Source: Dietzia sp. JS16-p6b (lineage in GTDB: Bacteria; Actinomycetota; Actinomycetes; Mycobacteriales; Mycobacteriaceae). Taken from it: 64,000 nucleotides of DNA. Within the stretch, counting starts at the first letter, position 1, and every line of letters starts with the position of its first letter. The position numbers and the translations under genes are program-made. The notes under the pieces were generated by a model. That model searched no databases. It saw nothing but the letters and a program-made list of their open reading frames with translations, and had not been told where the DNA came from. The stretch spans positions 434,001-498,000 of the forward strand of contig NZ_CP024869.1 in NCBI RefSeq assembly GCF_003052165.1, read 5' to 3'. Below, piece after piece: positions 46,924-55,113 of the stretch.

Positions 46924-47074
46924 CCTCGCTGGAAACAACTTTCGTGAAGGGCTGGTGCGATCGATTGCAAGCCGCTTGTGGATCCGCTAAGCGAAGGTGG
47001 TCTTAAGGCGGAAGAATACCTCATCTGGAACCAGACCGCCCTCTAAATGCTGACCCAGAACTGGAGCACAGGGG

Positions 47075-49003
47075 ATGGATGACAGTTCCGCCCAACGACG
47101 CCAAGAGGCGATCAGCCACTACAACCGAGCACTCGACCACTCCAAGAACGGTCGACTTCCCGACGCTTACGAAGAGTTCACCCGTGCCCTGACCCTGTTA
47201 AGCAACCTAGGCCTGGAGCAAGAAGCCGCTAGCTGCGAAATTCACCTCGGGGCCGTGACGTTGGATCTGGGGTTGTTCGACCAAGCTCGCACCCATTACC
47301 AGCACGCCCGCGAGGTGTTCACCCGGTTGGGCCTGGAGCACGAAGCCGCTGACTGCGAGAAGAAACTCGGGACCCGGGCCTTGAATCAGGGGTTGTTCGA
47401 GCAGGCTAGAGCTCTCTACGAGCAGGCCCGGCAGGTGTACACCCGGTTGGGTTTGGATCGGGGGGTCGCGGACTGCGAGATGAACCTTGGGACCGTGGCC
47501 TTGAATCAGGGGTTGTTCGAGCAGGCTAGAGCTCTCTACGAGCAGGCCCGGCAGGTGTACACCCGGTTGGGTTTGGATCGGGGGGTCGCTGACTGCGAGA
47601 TGAACCTCGGGAACGTGGACAGGGATCGGGGCCAGTTCGAACAGGCCCGCACCCGCTACCAGCAGGCCCAGCAGGTGTACACCCGGTTGGGTCTGGAGCG
47701 AGAAGCCGCCGGCTGCGAGATGAACCTCGGGAGCGTGGCCGAGGATCTAGGGCTGTTCGACCAGGCACGTGTGCACCTCGAGCAGGCCCGGCTGGTGTAC
47801 ACCAGGCTTGGACTGGATCGGCATGCCGCCGAACGCGAAATGAACCTCGGGAGCGTGGCCGTGCATCTGGGGTTGTTCGCGCAGGCCCGTACCCACTACC
47901 AGCAGGCCCAGCAGGTGTACACCCGGTTGGGTCTGGAGCGAGAAGCCGCCGGCTGCGAGATGAACCTCGGGAGCGTGGCCGAGGATCTAGGGCTGTTCGA
48001 CCAGGCACGTGTGCACCTCGAGCAGGCCCGGCAGGTATTCACCAAACTTGGATTGGATCGGGATGCCGCCGAATGCGAGGTAAGCCTCGGAGTCGTGGCG
48101 TTGGGATTGGGGTTGTTCGAGCAGGCCCGCACCTACTACCAGCAGGCCCGCCAGGTGTTTGCCCAATTGGGTCTGGCGGCGTCCGCCGCCAACTGTGAAG
48201 GGAACCTCGGGAACGTCGCCCATCGGCTGGGGTTGTTCGACCAAGCCCGGGAGCACTACCAAGAGGCCTCGCAGGTGTATTCCCGCCTAGGCCTTGAACG
48301 GAAAGTCGCCACCTGTGAGTGGAACCTCGGGATCGTAGCCAAGGACCTGGGGGAATTCGAGCAGGCGCGCAGCCACCTCTTCCCTGCTTTGCAGGTGTTC
48401 ACCCGGTTGGGTATGCACCGGGAGACGGCAGAGTGTCAGCTGAACACCGCCGCTTCGTGGGTTGGTCAGGCCTGGGTGTCAGGGGAGGGTGATCGGCGAG
48501 TGTTGTTGGAGCGGGCGTTGCAGCTCGCGGTTCCTGCTGTGGTGTACCTAGATGGGATGCGTTTCCAGTTCCGTTCGGCTTCTGATCGCATCGCCTGGGC
48601 CACACGCATCGCGCACGCTACGAGTTTCCTGTTCCAACTCGCGAGCGACGTCGGTGACCAGACATTGATGGCTGATCTGGTGGAGACCGCCATCAACTCC
48701 GGTGTCCACACCACCACCGCGGCGGATACCGACACGCCCCTGCAGCGGGAACAGTCCGTCCGCGCCTTGGCGATAGCGCCGGCGTTCGAACCCGCCGGCA
48801 CCGACGGACAGGGCCCGGATACGGGTCCCTCGGCGCATCTGGGTGGGACCAGCCGCCTCATCGCTGGGGCGCATCTGCCGCTACGGCCCCCGCCCCGCCT
48901 ACGCATGCCCGATGCTCACCTCGCCCTGACCCCATGGGATCAGGACACCGGCCACACCTACCCCACACCCCGCACGCATACCCATCCACTAACCCTCACC
49001 TAG
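47075..49003 (+). CDS. TPR-array protein with CHAT-associated C-terminal region (paralogue C)
   Basis: A 642-residue paralogue starting MDDSSAQRRQEAISHYNRAL. It has about 11 TPR units of 40 residues (LFEQARALYEQARQVYTRLG, DRGVADCEMNLGTVALNQG). Two adjacent 120-bp units (47401 and 47521) are identical for most of their length, and a unit near 47641 is repeated at 47881. The C-terminal region (LAVPAVVYLDGMRFQFRSAS, DLVETAINSGVHTTTAAD, LPLRPPPRLRMPD) matches paralogues A and B. It lies directly downstream of the CHAT operon and is the likeliest partner of that protease. Confidence 0.88.
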   Translation: MDDSSAQRRQEAISHYNRALDHSKNGRLPDAYEEFTRALTLLSNLGLEQEAASCEIHLGAVTLDLGLFDQARTHYQHAREVFTRLGLEHEAADCEKKLGTRALNQGLFEQARALYEQARQVYTRLGLDRGVADCEMNLGTVALNQGLFEQARALYEQARQVYTRLGLDRGVADCEMNLGNVDRDRGQFEQARTRYQQAQQVYTRLGLEREAAGCEMNLGSVAEDLGLFDQARVHLEQARLVYTRLGLDRHAAEREMNLGSVAVHLGLFAQARTHYQQAQQVYTRLGLEREAAGCEMNLGSVAEDLGLFDQARVHLEQARQVFTKLGLDRDAAECEVSLGVVALGLGLFEQARTYYQQARQVFAQLGLAASAANCEGNLGNVAHRLGLFDQAREHYQEASQVYSRLGLERKVATCEWNLGIVAKDLGEFEQARSHLFPALQVFTRLGMHRETAECQLNTAASWVGQAWVSGEGDRRVLLERALQLAVPAVVYLDGMRFQFRSASDRIAWATRIAHATSFLFQLASDVGDQTLMADLVETAINSGVHTTTAADTDTPLQREQSVRALAIAPAFEPAGTDGQGPDTGPSAHLGGTSRLIAGAHLPLRPPPRLRMPDAHLALTPWDQDTGHTYPTPRTHTHPLTLT

Positions 49004-49221
49004 ACGAGGTCTGACCGGCCAGCGACAGAGCGCGGTTAGGTGGTGAGATTCGGCCCGGCGTCCGGGCAGTCACAGGTCAGCGAGTTGTTCCAGGTCAGTT
49101 CTGGGATCGGCGTCTCATGTCGGTATCGGGATCGTGCACATTGCGTTGGGTTTGGTGGCTCTTCCGGATCCGGAGTGCGTAGCGGGGATGCTGCGGTGAT
49201 GCGGTGAGGCACAAGATGTAG

Positions 49222-49281
49222 GGGTCCTGGGGCGTGTGAAGATGCAAGTTCCTACACCAGCACTTCGCATCCCCAGGACCC
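49222..49281. repeat. Long stem-loop directly upstream of the ISL3 transposase
   Basis: GGGTCCTGGGG (49222-49232) pairs perfectly with CCCCAGGACCC (49271-49281), around a 38-base region that contains the related GAAGATGC and CTTCGCAT. The right arm ends 3 bases before the transposase start codon, so it could block translation or form the left end of the element. Confidence 0.6.
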
Positions 49282-49284
49282 GCT

Positions 49285-50598
49285 TTGAACGCTACCGCCA
49301 GCCTGCTCGCCGACACCATCTGCCGCACCGTCGAGCTCGGGGTGACCATCACCGACGCCGCTGTGGCTGACGAGCTCACGCACCTGTTCTGCGCCCCGGT
49401 CACACTCGACCCGATCTGCGCCGAGTGCGGGATGGCGGGCCGTTTGCGGGACCACGTCCAGCGGAAGGTCACGGATCTACCGATCGTCGGGCATCCCACC
49501 AGACTGCACGTGCGGGTACCGCGCTTCACCTGCGACAACACCGAGTGCGCTACGAGGATCTTCCAGCAGCGGATGCCGGCGTTGGCCGAGCCGCGGGCCA
49601 AGACCACCCGCCGCTGCAGCCGCTGGATCCTGCAGCGTCTGGCGATCGACCGCACCAGCGTGTCCGCCGTGGCCAAGGCCCTCGGGCTGGGGTGGGACCT
49701 GGTCAATGACCTGGCGGTCTCGGAGGTTCGCACGATGGTCTACGAGCAGCCCGGACACTTCGACGGAGTCCGCGTTCTCGGTGTCGATGAGCACAAATGG
49801 AAGCACGTGCGCGGCGACGGCAGCAGTGCGTTCGTCACCGTCCTGGTCGACCTGACCCCGGTCGTGGACGGCACCGGCCCGTCTCGCCTGTTGGACATGG
49901 TCCCGGGCCGTTCGGCGAAGGTCCTCACCGAGTGGCTGGACGCCCGTGACCAGGTGTTTCGAGACCGGGTCAAGGTTGTCACGATGGACGGGTTCGCCGG
50001 CTACCACACCGCCGCCGCCAGCGCGGTGCCCGCTGCCCGGACGGTGATGGACCCGTTCCACGTCGTGCACCTGGCCGCCGACAAGCTCACCGTGTGCCGC
50101 CAACGCATCCAGCAGGCCACCACCGGGCACCGGGGCCGCACGGGCGACCCGCTGTACGGCATCCGCCGCACCCTGCGAACCCGCGCTGAACTGCTGACCG
50201 ACAAGCAGAAGATGCGCCTGTTCCAAGCGTTCACCGCCCATGACGCGCACGCGGCGGTGGAGGTCACCTACGGCGTCTACCAGCGACTCATCACTGCTTA
50301 CGAAGCCTCGGGCAAGCGGGAGGGCAAGATCGCTATGTACAAGCTCCTCAAGTCGATCCGGGCCGGTGTACCCGCCGAACTCCCCGAGCTCGCGCAGCTC
50401 GGCCGTTCGCTGTGGAAGCGGCATCGGGAGATCCTGGCCTACTTCGACGTGGGCGCTTCCAACGGCCCCGTCGAAGCCATCAACGGACGCCTCGAGCACC
50501 TCCGCGGAATCGCCCTGGGCTTCCGGAACCTCAAGCACTACATCTTGCGGTCACTGATCCACTCCGGACAGCTTCAGGACCGGATCAATGCACTCTAA
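49285..50598 (+). CDS. ISL3-family transposase
   Basis: A 437-residue intact transposase. The N-terminal zinc-ribbon-like region has paired cysteines (PICAECGMAG, FTCDNTECAT), followed by a helix-turn-helix. DDE residues are in GVDEHKW, VVTMDGFAGY and SNGPVEAINGR. It starts TTG. No matching terminal inverted repeats could be identified, so the element's limits are not given. It separates TPR paralogue C from the next island genes. Confidence 0.92.
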   Translation: MNATASLLADTICRTVELGVTITDAAVADELTHLFCAPVTLDPICAECGMAGRLRDHVQRKVTDLPIVGHPTRLHVRVPRFTCDNTECATRIFQQRMPALAEPRAKTTRRCSRWILQRLAIDRTSVSAVAKALGLGWDLVNDLAVSEVRTMVYEQPGHFDGVRVLGVDEHKWKHVRGDGSSAFVTVLVDLTPVVDGTGPSRLLDMVPGRSAKVLTEWLDARDQVFRDRVKVVTMDGFAGYHTAAASAVPAARTVMDPFHVVHLAADKLTVCRQRIQQATTGHRGRTGDPLYGIRRTLRTRAELLTDKQKMRLFQAFTAHDAHAAVEVTYGVYQRLITAYEASGKREGKIAMYKLLKSIRAGVPAELPELAQLGRSLWKRHREILAYFDVGASNGPVEAINGRLEHLRGIALGFRNLKHYILRSLIHSGQLQDRINAL

Positions 50599-50616
50599 AA
50601 CCGGAAGGGCCGGTTT
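50598..50616 (+). terminator. Small hairpin at the ISL3 transposase stop
   Basis: AAACCGG and CCGGTTT flank AAGGG immediately at the stop codon; this is a short intrinsic-type terminator. Confidence 0.5.
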
Positions 50617-50917
50617 GGTGGCCGACGCCGGTTGTCGGGGTCGCGAGTCATCGACTCAATGGCGTCAATGTGGGTGGCCCATTGTCTTGGTCGCAGGACG
50701 CCCTTCGCCGCGCCTGCTTTGGCCGCTGCTCAAGTTTGTTCGGTGAACTTTCTTGTCTTCGGGAACAGGGGCGGTGGGGGCAGGGGTGATTCGGTCCGGT
50801 GTGTGGGGATTGGTTGGAAAACACAGGGGACTGTGCGTCGGTTCCGATATGGCTGCCCAGTCTTGGCCGATTCCCGGTCGAGGTTGGGCAGCGTGTCCTT
50901 CACCGTGAGGAGTTGTC
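50617..50917 (+). promoter_or_regulatory. Gene-free spacer with island motif copy 4 (50803-50815)
   Basis: About 300 bases with no supported gene. GTGGGGATTGGTT lies at 50803-50815, 102 bases before the next gene. The rest may be the flank of the ISL3 element. Confidence 0.5.
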
Positions 50918-51415
50918 ATGTGGTTCACCAATCCCCGCGAGGGGGACTGGGTGGTGGTTACTCGGCCGATCTCCGAGTCTGGCCTGCTACCGCTTATCAG
51001 TCGTGGTCAGCGTGGGGTCGTCACCGATGCTCGCGCGAAGGGAGTGTTGACTCCTCGTGTTGTCATCAGGATCGGCACCGCATTGGGGTCGCGAGAGCTT
51101 CGCGTTCCCGTGCATTGTCTGCGTGTTTCGCACCGAGGTCGTGGGACTGCGGCATTCGATGACCGTGCGGCACTGTGGCGGTCTGTACGGATCGGGGCCC
51201 TCGCGTCGATTACGTTGCCGCTCCTAGCCTTCGTAGCTTTTTTCTGGTGGTCTACCGGTTCGCTCGACGGGATCGTTGGCGAGATCCTGATCGGCATCGT
51301 GCAGCAGGGCAGTGACTTTGTCGAGTACCTGATCACTCACCCGATTGGAGCGTTGGCGTTTGTGGGCCTGTCGTGGTTGGTCGGACGTATCGCGTTCGGG
51401 AAGCGAGTGCTATAG
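50918..51415 (+). CDS. Membrane protein with an N-terminal beta domain
   Basis: A 165-residue protein. The first 85 residues form a small beta-rich domain (GDWVVVTRPIS, GQRGVVTDAR, PRVVIRIG). Two hydrophobic segments follow (about 94-112 and 140-160). GTGAGGAGTTGTC gives a good ribosome site. The ISRGQRGVV-type loop recalls KOW/SH3-like folds but this is uncertain. It shares the island upstream motif. Confidence 0.65.
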   Translation: MWFTNPREGDWVVVTRPISESGLLPLISRGQRGVVTDARAKGVLTPRVVIRIGTALGSRELRVPVHCLRVSHRGRGTAAFDDRAALWRSVRIGALASITLPLLAFVAFFWWSTGSLDGIVGEILIGIVQQGSDFVEYLITHPIGALAFVGLSWLVGRIAFGKRVL

Positions 51416-51499
51416 CGCCCGGACTGTCAACGGTGGGCACATGAGATCCCCCATCGAAGCAGAAGACCACATTAAAGAAGAGAGGCAAGGACACTAGTC

Positions 51500-51769
51500 A
51501 TGAAACGCTGGAAGCTGTGCGTCCTGATCGGAATGACCACTGCGGGGTTTGCTATCGCTGGGACGGCGGCCCTTTCTCCTGATGTGGCTCGTCGCCCCCC
51601 CGGCGCCGACATGACCCAGCAGTTTGAACAGCTTTCCGATGCTCATGAGCGCACGACCGGCCGCATCGAAGACGAAGGTGTGGACGCTGGCGAGGCCAAC
51701 CGCCGAAACAAACTCCTGCCCGGCGAAGTCCGCCCAGGGAATTTCGTGCCCCGGTTCAAGTTCCCGTGA
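51500..51769 (+). CDS. Small secreted protein
   Basis: An 89-residue protein with an N-terminal signal sequence (MKRWKLCVLIGMTTAGFAIA; cleavage probably near residue 24) and a polar, charged mature part (QQFEQLSDAHERTTGRIED). It has no cysteine in the mature region. It is 84 bases downstream of the membrane protein, so probably in the same transcript. Confidence 0.6.
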   Translation: MKRWKLCVLIGMTTAGFAIAGTAALSPDVARRPPGADMTQQFEQLSDAHERTTGRIEDEGVDAGEANRRNKLLPGEVRPGNFVPRFKFP

Positions 51770-52062
51770 CCGCGTCCACCGGGTCTCCGGATCCCGAATG
51801 CTAAGTGGGCTCACCGCGTCACGGCGAGACGGCGGATGGCGATGCCCTCGATCGACTGAGCCGCAGGTACTCACGCCTTCTAGCGCATCGCGGCCCGCTC
51901 AAGATGTCGATCTTCCCCCCGATCGTCGACAGCGTCCGTCTCGCCACGTGGGGGACGTGGCTGTCATGAACGCTGCGGTCACCGAGGAGCTCACTCAGTT
52001 GTTCTTCGTTGCTTCTTCTTCCTGGTCTTCGCGGACCCACTCGTAGCTGCCTGCGGGGGCGG
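51770..52062. other. Spacer with a possible ISL3 N-terminal fragment
   Basis: Nearly 300 bases without an intact gene. At 51966-52015 the frame reads MNAAVTEELTQLFF, which resembles DAAVADELTHLFC of the ISL3 transposase at 49285, so it may be debris of an older element truncated by IS21 copy 2. Confidence 0.35.
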
Positions 52063-52207
52063 TGTTAGGGACGTGCTTCGGATAGCAGGGTTCTGATGAT
52101 CGGGTAGCGCGAGTATGAGCATCGGATAGCGGTGCCGGTCCTCGTGTGCTCGTGTCGGTTCTACGCGTGGCAACCAGGCTGCGCGTGGATCCGAACAGGA
52201 GGCACGG

Positions 52208-53869
52208 GTGACTGATTACCGATTGGTGATGTCGCTACTGCTGCAGGACAGGTCCTACCGGGACATCGAGGCGATCGCGGGTTGCTCGCATCGCACGGTC
52301 GCGAAGGCGAAGAAGGTCTGCCACGAGCACGGGTTGACCGCCACGAGCCAGGTCGAGGCGCTCAGCGTCGAGGAGATCGACGTCTTGTTCGCCGATGGGC
52401 GCAAGACGCCGTCGAAGGAGTTCGTCGCCTTCGACGTGGCGGCTGCCGTGAAGAAGCGCACGGGCAAGAAGAAGCTGCCGCTGCGGGTGCTGTGGGCCAA
52501 CTACCTCGACACTGACGGCACGCCGGGGCAGCGGCACTACAGCTACCAGCGGTTCTGCCAGATCATCGGCGAGTACGTCGAGGTCAACGAGCTGACGATG
52601 CGGATCACGCACGTGCCCGGGCACACGATGCAAGTCGACTGGGCGGGCACGAAGATGGCCATCTTCGATCCCGTCACCGGCACCAAGACCACAGTGTCGG
52701 TGTTCGTGGCGTCGCTTCCGTACTCGGGGATGGTCTTCGCCTGCGGCTGTCTGGACGAGAAGATGCCGAACTGGCTCGACGCGCACTTGCGGGCGTTCGA
52801 GTACTTCGGCGGCGCGGCGCAGGTGATCGTCCCGGACAACGCCTCGACGGCGTCGAACCAGATCGCCCGCGGTGACCGGGCCCGCGAGGTCAACCGTGAG
52901 TACCGGGACTTCCTCGAGTATCACCAGACCGCTGCCGTGCCCACTCGGCCGGTGCGCCCGACAGACAAGGGGAACGTCGAGGCCGGAGTGAAAGTGGTGA
53001 CGAACTGGGTGATTGGACGCCTGGCCGATCGGCGCTTCGCGAGCCTGGACGATGCGAACGACGCGATCGCCGCCGAGGTGGAGGCGATCAACGACCGGAC
53101 CCCGTTCCGCGGCCAGAAGACCAGCCGCCGGGAGCTGTTCACCGAGCACGAGCAGTCGGAACTGTTCGACCTTCCCGAGGCCCGCTGGCAGCCAGTCATC
53201 TGGAAGAAGTCCAAGGTCAACAGGGATTACCACGTGGAGATCGCCACGGTGAAGTACTCGGTGCCCTACACCTTCGCTGGCCAGCACGTCGATGTGAAGA
53301 TCACCGGCCCCACACTCACGGTCATGGCTGGCGGGGAGGTCATCGCCTCCCACGCCGTCTCCGGTAGGCGACATTCCTTCGTGACCGACCCTGACCATGT
53401 TCCCGCGCAGCATCTGCAGACCTCGGACCTATGGTCGCGGGCGTACTTCGTGCGCCAGGCCCACAAGATCGGACCGCACACCGTCGCCGCGATCAGCGAG
53501 GTCCTCGATCGCCAGCGGATCGAGGCTCAGGGCTATCGCTCGTGCCAGAACATCCTCGCCCTGGCCCGCGGGGACAACAAGATGCTGCTCGAGCGGGCCT
53601 GTGGCCAACTCGTCTCCGAGACCTCCCGCCGGGCGATCAGCTACACCGCCGTCAAGCAGCAGCTGGCGGCCCTGAGGACCCAGGCCGCCGCCCGGCCCAC
53701 CACCACGCAGCCGGCGGTGGCGGCTACGACGGACCGGCTGGAGCCGCCACCGGGTCGGCGAGATACCACCGGGGCGCATCTGGCCGGGCCCGAGCAGTTC
53801 AGCCTCGCCGCCCTCACAGGAGGCCCGAGCCCGAGCAGCGGCACCGCGGGGCAGGAGGAGCTGCAGTGA
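52208..53869 (+). CDS. istA: IS21 transposase IstA (copy 2 subtype)
   Basis: A 553-residue DDE transposase. The N-terminal helix-turn-helix is LLQDRSYRDIEAIAGCSHRT. The catalytic region includes MQVDWAGTK, VPDNAST and GNVEAGVKVV. Full length, GTG start. It is only distantly similar to the istA of copy 1. Confidence 0.93.
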   Translation: MTDYRLVMSLLLQDRSYRDIEAIAGCSHRTVAKAKKVCHEHGLTATSQVEALSVEEIDVLFADGRKTPSKEFVAFDVAAAVKKRTGKKKLPLRVLWANYLDTDGTPGQRHYSYQRFCQIIGEYVEVNELTMRITHVPGHTMQVDWAGTKMAIFDPVTGTKTTVSVFVASLPYSGMVFACGCLDEKMPNWLDAHLRAFEYFGGAAQVIVPDNASTASNQIARGDRAREVNREYRDFLEYHQTAAVPTRPVRPTDKGNVEAGVKVVTNWVIGRLADRRFASLDDANDAIAAEVEAINDRTPFRGQKTSRRELFTEHEQSELFDLPEARWQPVIWKKSKVNRDYHVEIATVKYSVPYTFAGQHVDVKITGPTLTVMAGGEVIASHAVSGRRHSFVTDPDHVPAQHLQTSDLWSRAYFVRQAHKIGPHTVAAISEVLDRQRIEAQGYRSCQNILALARGDNKMLLERACGQLVSETSRRAISYTAVKQQLAALRTQAAARPTTTQPAVAATTDRLEPPPGRRDTTGAHLAGPEQFSLAALTGGPSPSSGTAGQEELQ

Positions 53870-54624
53870 CTGATCGTCATCTCACCGACGCCGACATGCC
53901 ACTGTTCACCCAGTTGCGGATGACCGCGTTCGGCCAGACCGTCATCGACTTGGCCAACGATCCCGCCTGCGACGAGTGGACCTTCTCGGAGAAGATCTTC
54001 CACGCCCTGGACAAAGAGATCACGGCCAGGCAGGAACGCCGGACCCAGAAACTACTCAAGGCCTCCAGATCGCCAAACCCTGACGCCTGCGTAGAAGAGA
54101 TCCGCTACCTGCCTGACCGCAACGTCAACCGCGAGCTAATCGCACGACTTTCCAGCTGTCAATGGATCGACGCCACTCGTAATCTCGTCGTGCTCGGCCA
54201 GTCCAGCGTGGGCAAGACCTACCTCGCCCAGGCACTGCTCAATGCCGCGTGCCGAAAGTACTACACCGCGAGGTTCTTCCGACTCGACGACCTGGCCAAC
54301 CGGCTCGCCGTTCTGGAGCCGACCTCGCAGCGCAGGCTGGACTTCCTCACCGACCTGCACAACTGCGACCTGCTGGTTCTCGATGACTTCCTGACCACGC
54401 CGGTGGCTCCGCACACAGCGGCGGAGCTGCTCAACATCCTTGCCGCTCGGGAAGGCCGGGGCTCGACTCTGGTGACCTCGCAGTTCGATCCGCCCGATTG
54501 GTACAAGTCGCTCCAAGACGCGGTCATCGCCGAATCGATCCTCAACCGGATCGTCGCCGGCGCCGAGATCATCGCCCTCGACGGCCCGAACATGAGACGA
54601 CACCTCGCCACGGCAACGCCATAG
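53866..54624 (+). CDS. istB: IS21 helper ATPase IstB (copy 2 subtype)
   Basis: A 252-residue AAA+ helper with Walker A LGQSSVGKTYLAQ and Walker B LLVLDDF. The GTG start overlaps the istA stop. A degraded copy of its last 100 bases is found at 58151-58270. Confidence 0.93.
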   Translation: MTDRHLTDADMPLFTQLRMTAFGQTVIDLANDPACDEWTFSEKIFHALDKEITARQERRTQKLLKASRSPNPDACVEEIRYLPDRNVNRELIARLSSCQWIDATRNLVVLGQSSVGKTYLAQALLNAACRKYYTARFFRLDDLANRLAVLEPTSQRRLDFLTDLHNCDLLVLDDFLTTPVAPHTAAELLNILAAREGRGSTLVTSQFDPPDWYKSLQDAVIAESILNRIVAGAEIIALDGPNMRRHLATATP

Positions 54625-54720
54625 CGGCCCAGCGGTCGGACGGGCAGATGCCGCTATCCGATGCCCGTCCGACCGCTACCCGATCATCAGAACCGCGCTT
54701 TCCGAAGGGCGTCCCAAACA

Positions 54721-55113
54721 GGGCGGGGCTGAGTGTGGGTCACGTCGAGGGCAAGGAAACTGATCCCTCGGTCGTTGACCACCTCTTCAGGCGGCACATC
54801 GGGGTCGTGTCTGACCTGCGACGACTCAGATCGCAGGGCGAGGTCCTTTCCGGGCCCGCAGCCGGTGTTGCATCGAGCCCTCAGCCGAAGAGCGCGACAC
54901 CAGCGTCGGGATGTATCCCTGTGGGTGTGGTCCGCCGCCATCTGTCTCAGACCTGAGTGGACACCGCGTTACTGCGTGGGGTTGGGCAGAGGTGGTGGTG
55001 CGGATCGGATGGCTTAAGGACCGCTTCTTCCCTCCGTCGGCGGGGTCGTGGTCGGGCCCGGGGCGTTGCTCGGGTCAAACAGATCGATGCTCCTAGACAG
55101 AAAGGTCACATCC
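54721..55113. other. Gene-free spacer before the ATPase operon
   Basis: About 390 bases with no convincing gene. GTGGGGTTGGG at 54976-54986 is a partial match to the island motif, about 128 bases before the ATPase start, and may serve the same purpose. Confidence 0.35.

Larger units (their letters stand above)
52063..54720 (+). mobile_element. IS21-family element, copy 2
   Basis: A 2658-bp element. Its ends read TGTTAGGGACG...CTTCGGATAGC and, reversed, TGTTTGGGACG...CTTCGGAAAGC, followed by a perfect 21-bp block (GGTTCTGATGATCGGGTAGC plus one base) at 52089-52109 and 54674-54694, and by a 14-bp inner repeat at 52119-52132 and 54651-54664. GGGCGG flanks both ends as a 6-bp target duplication. 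It carries intact istA and istB. Confidence 0.92.
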
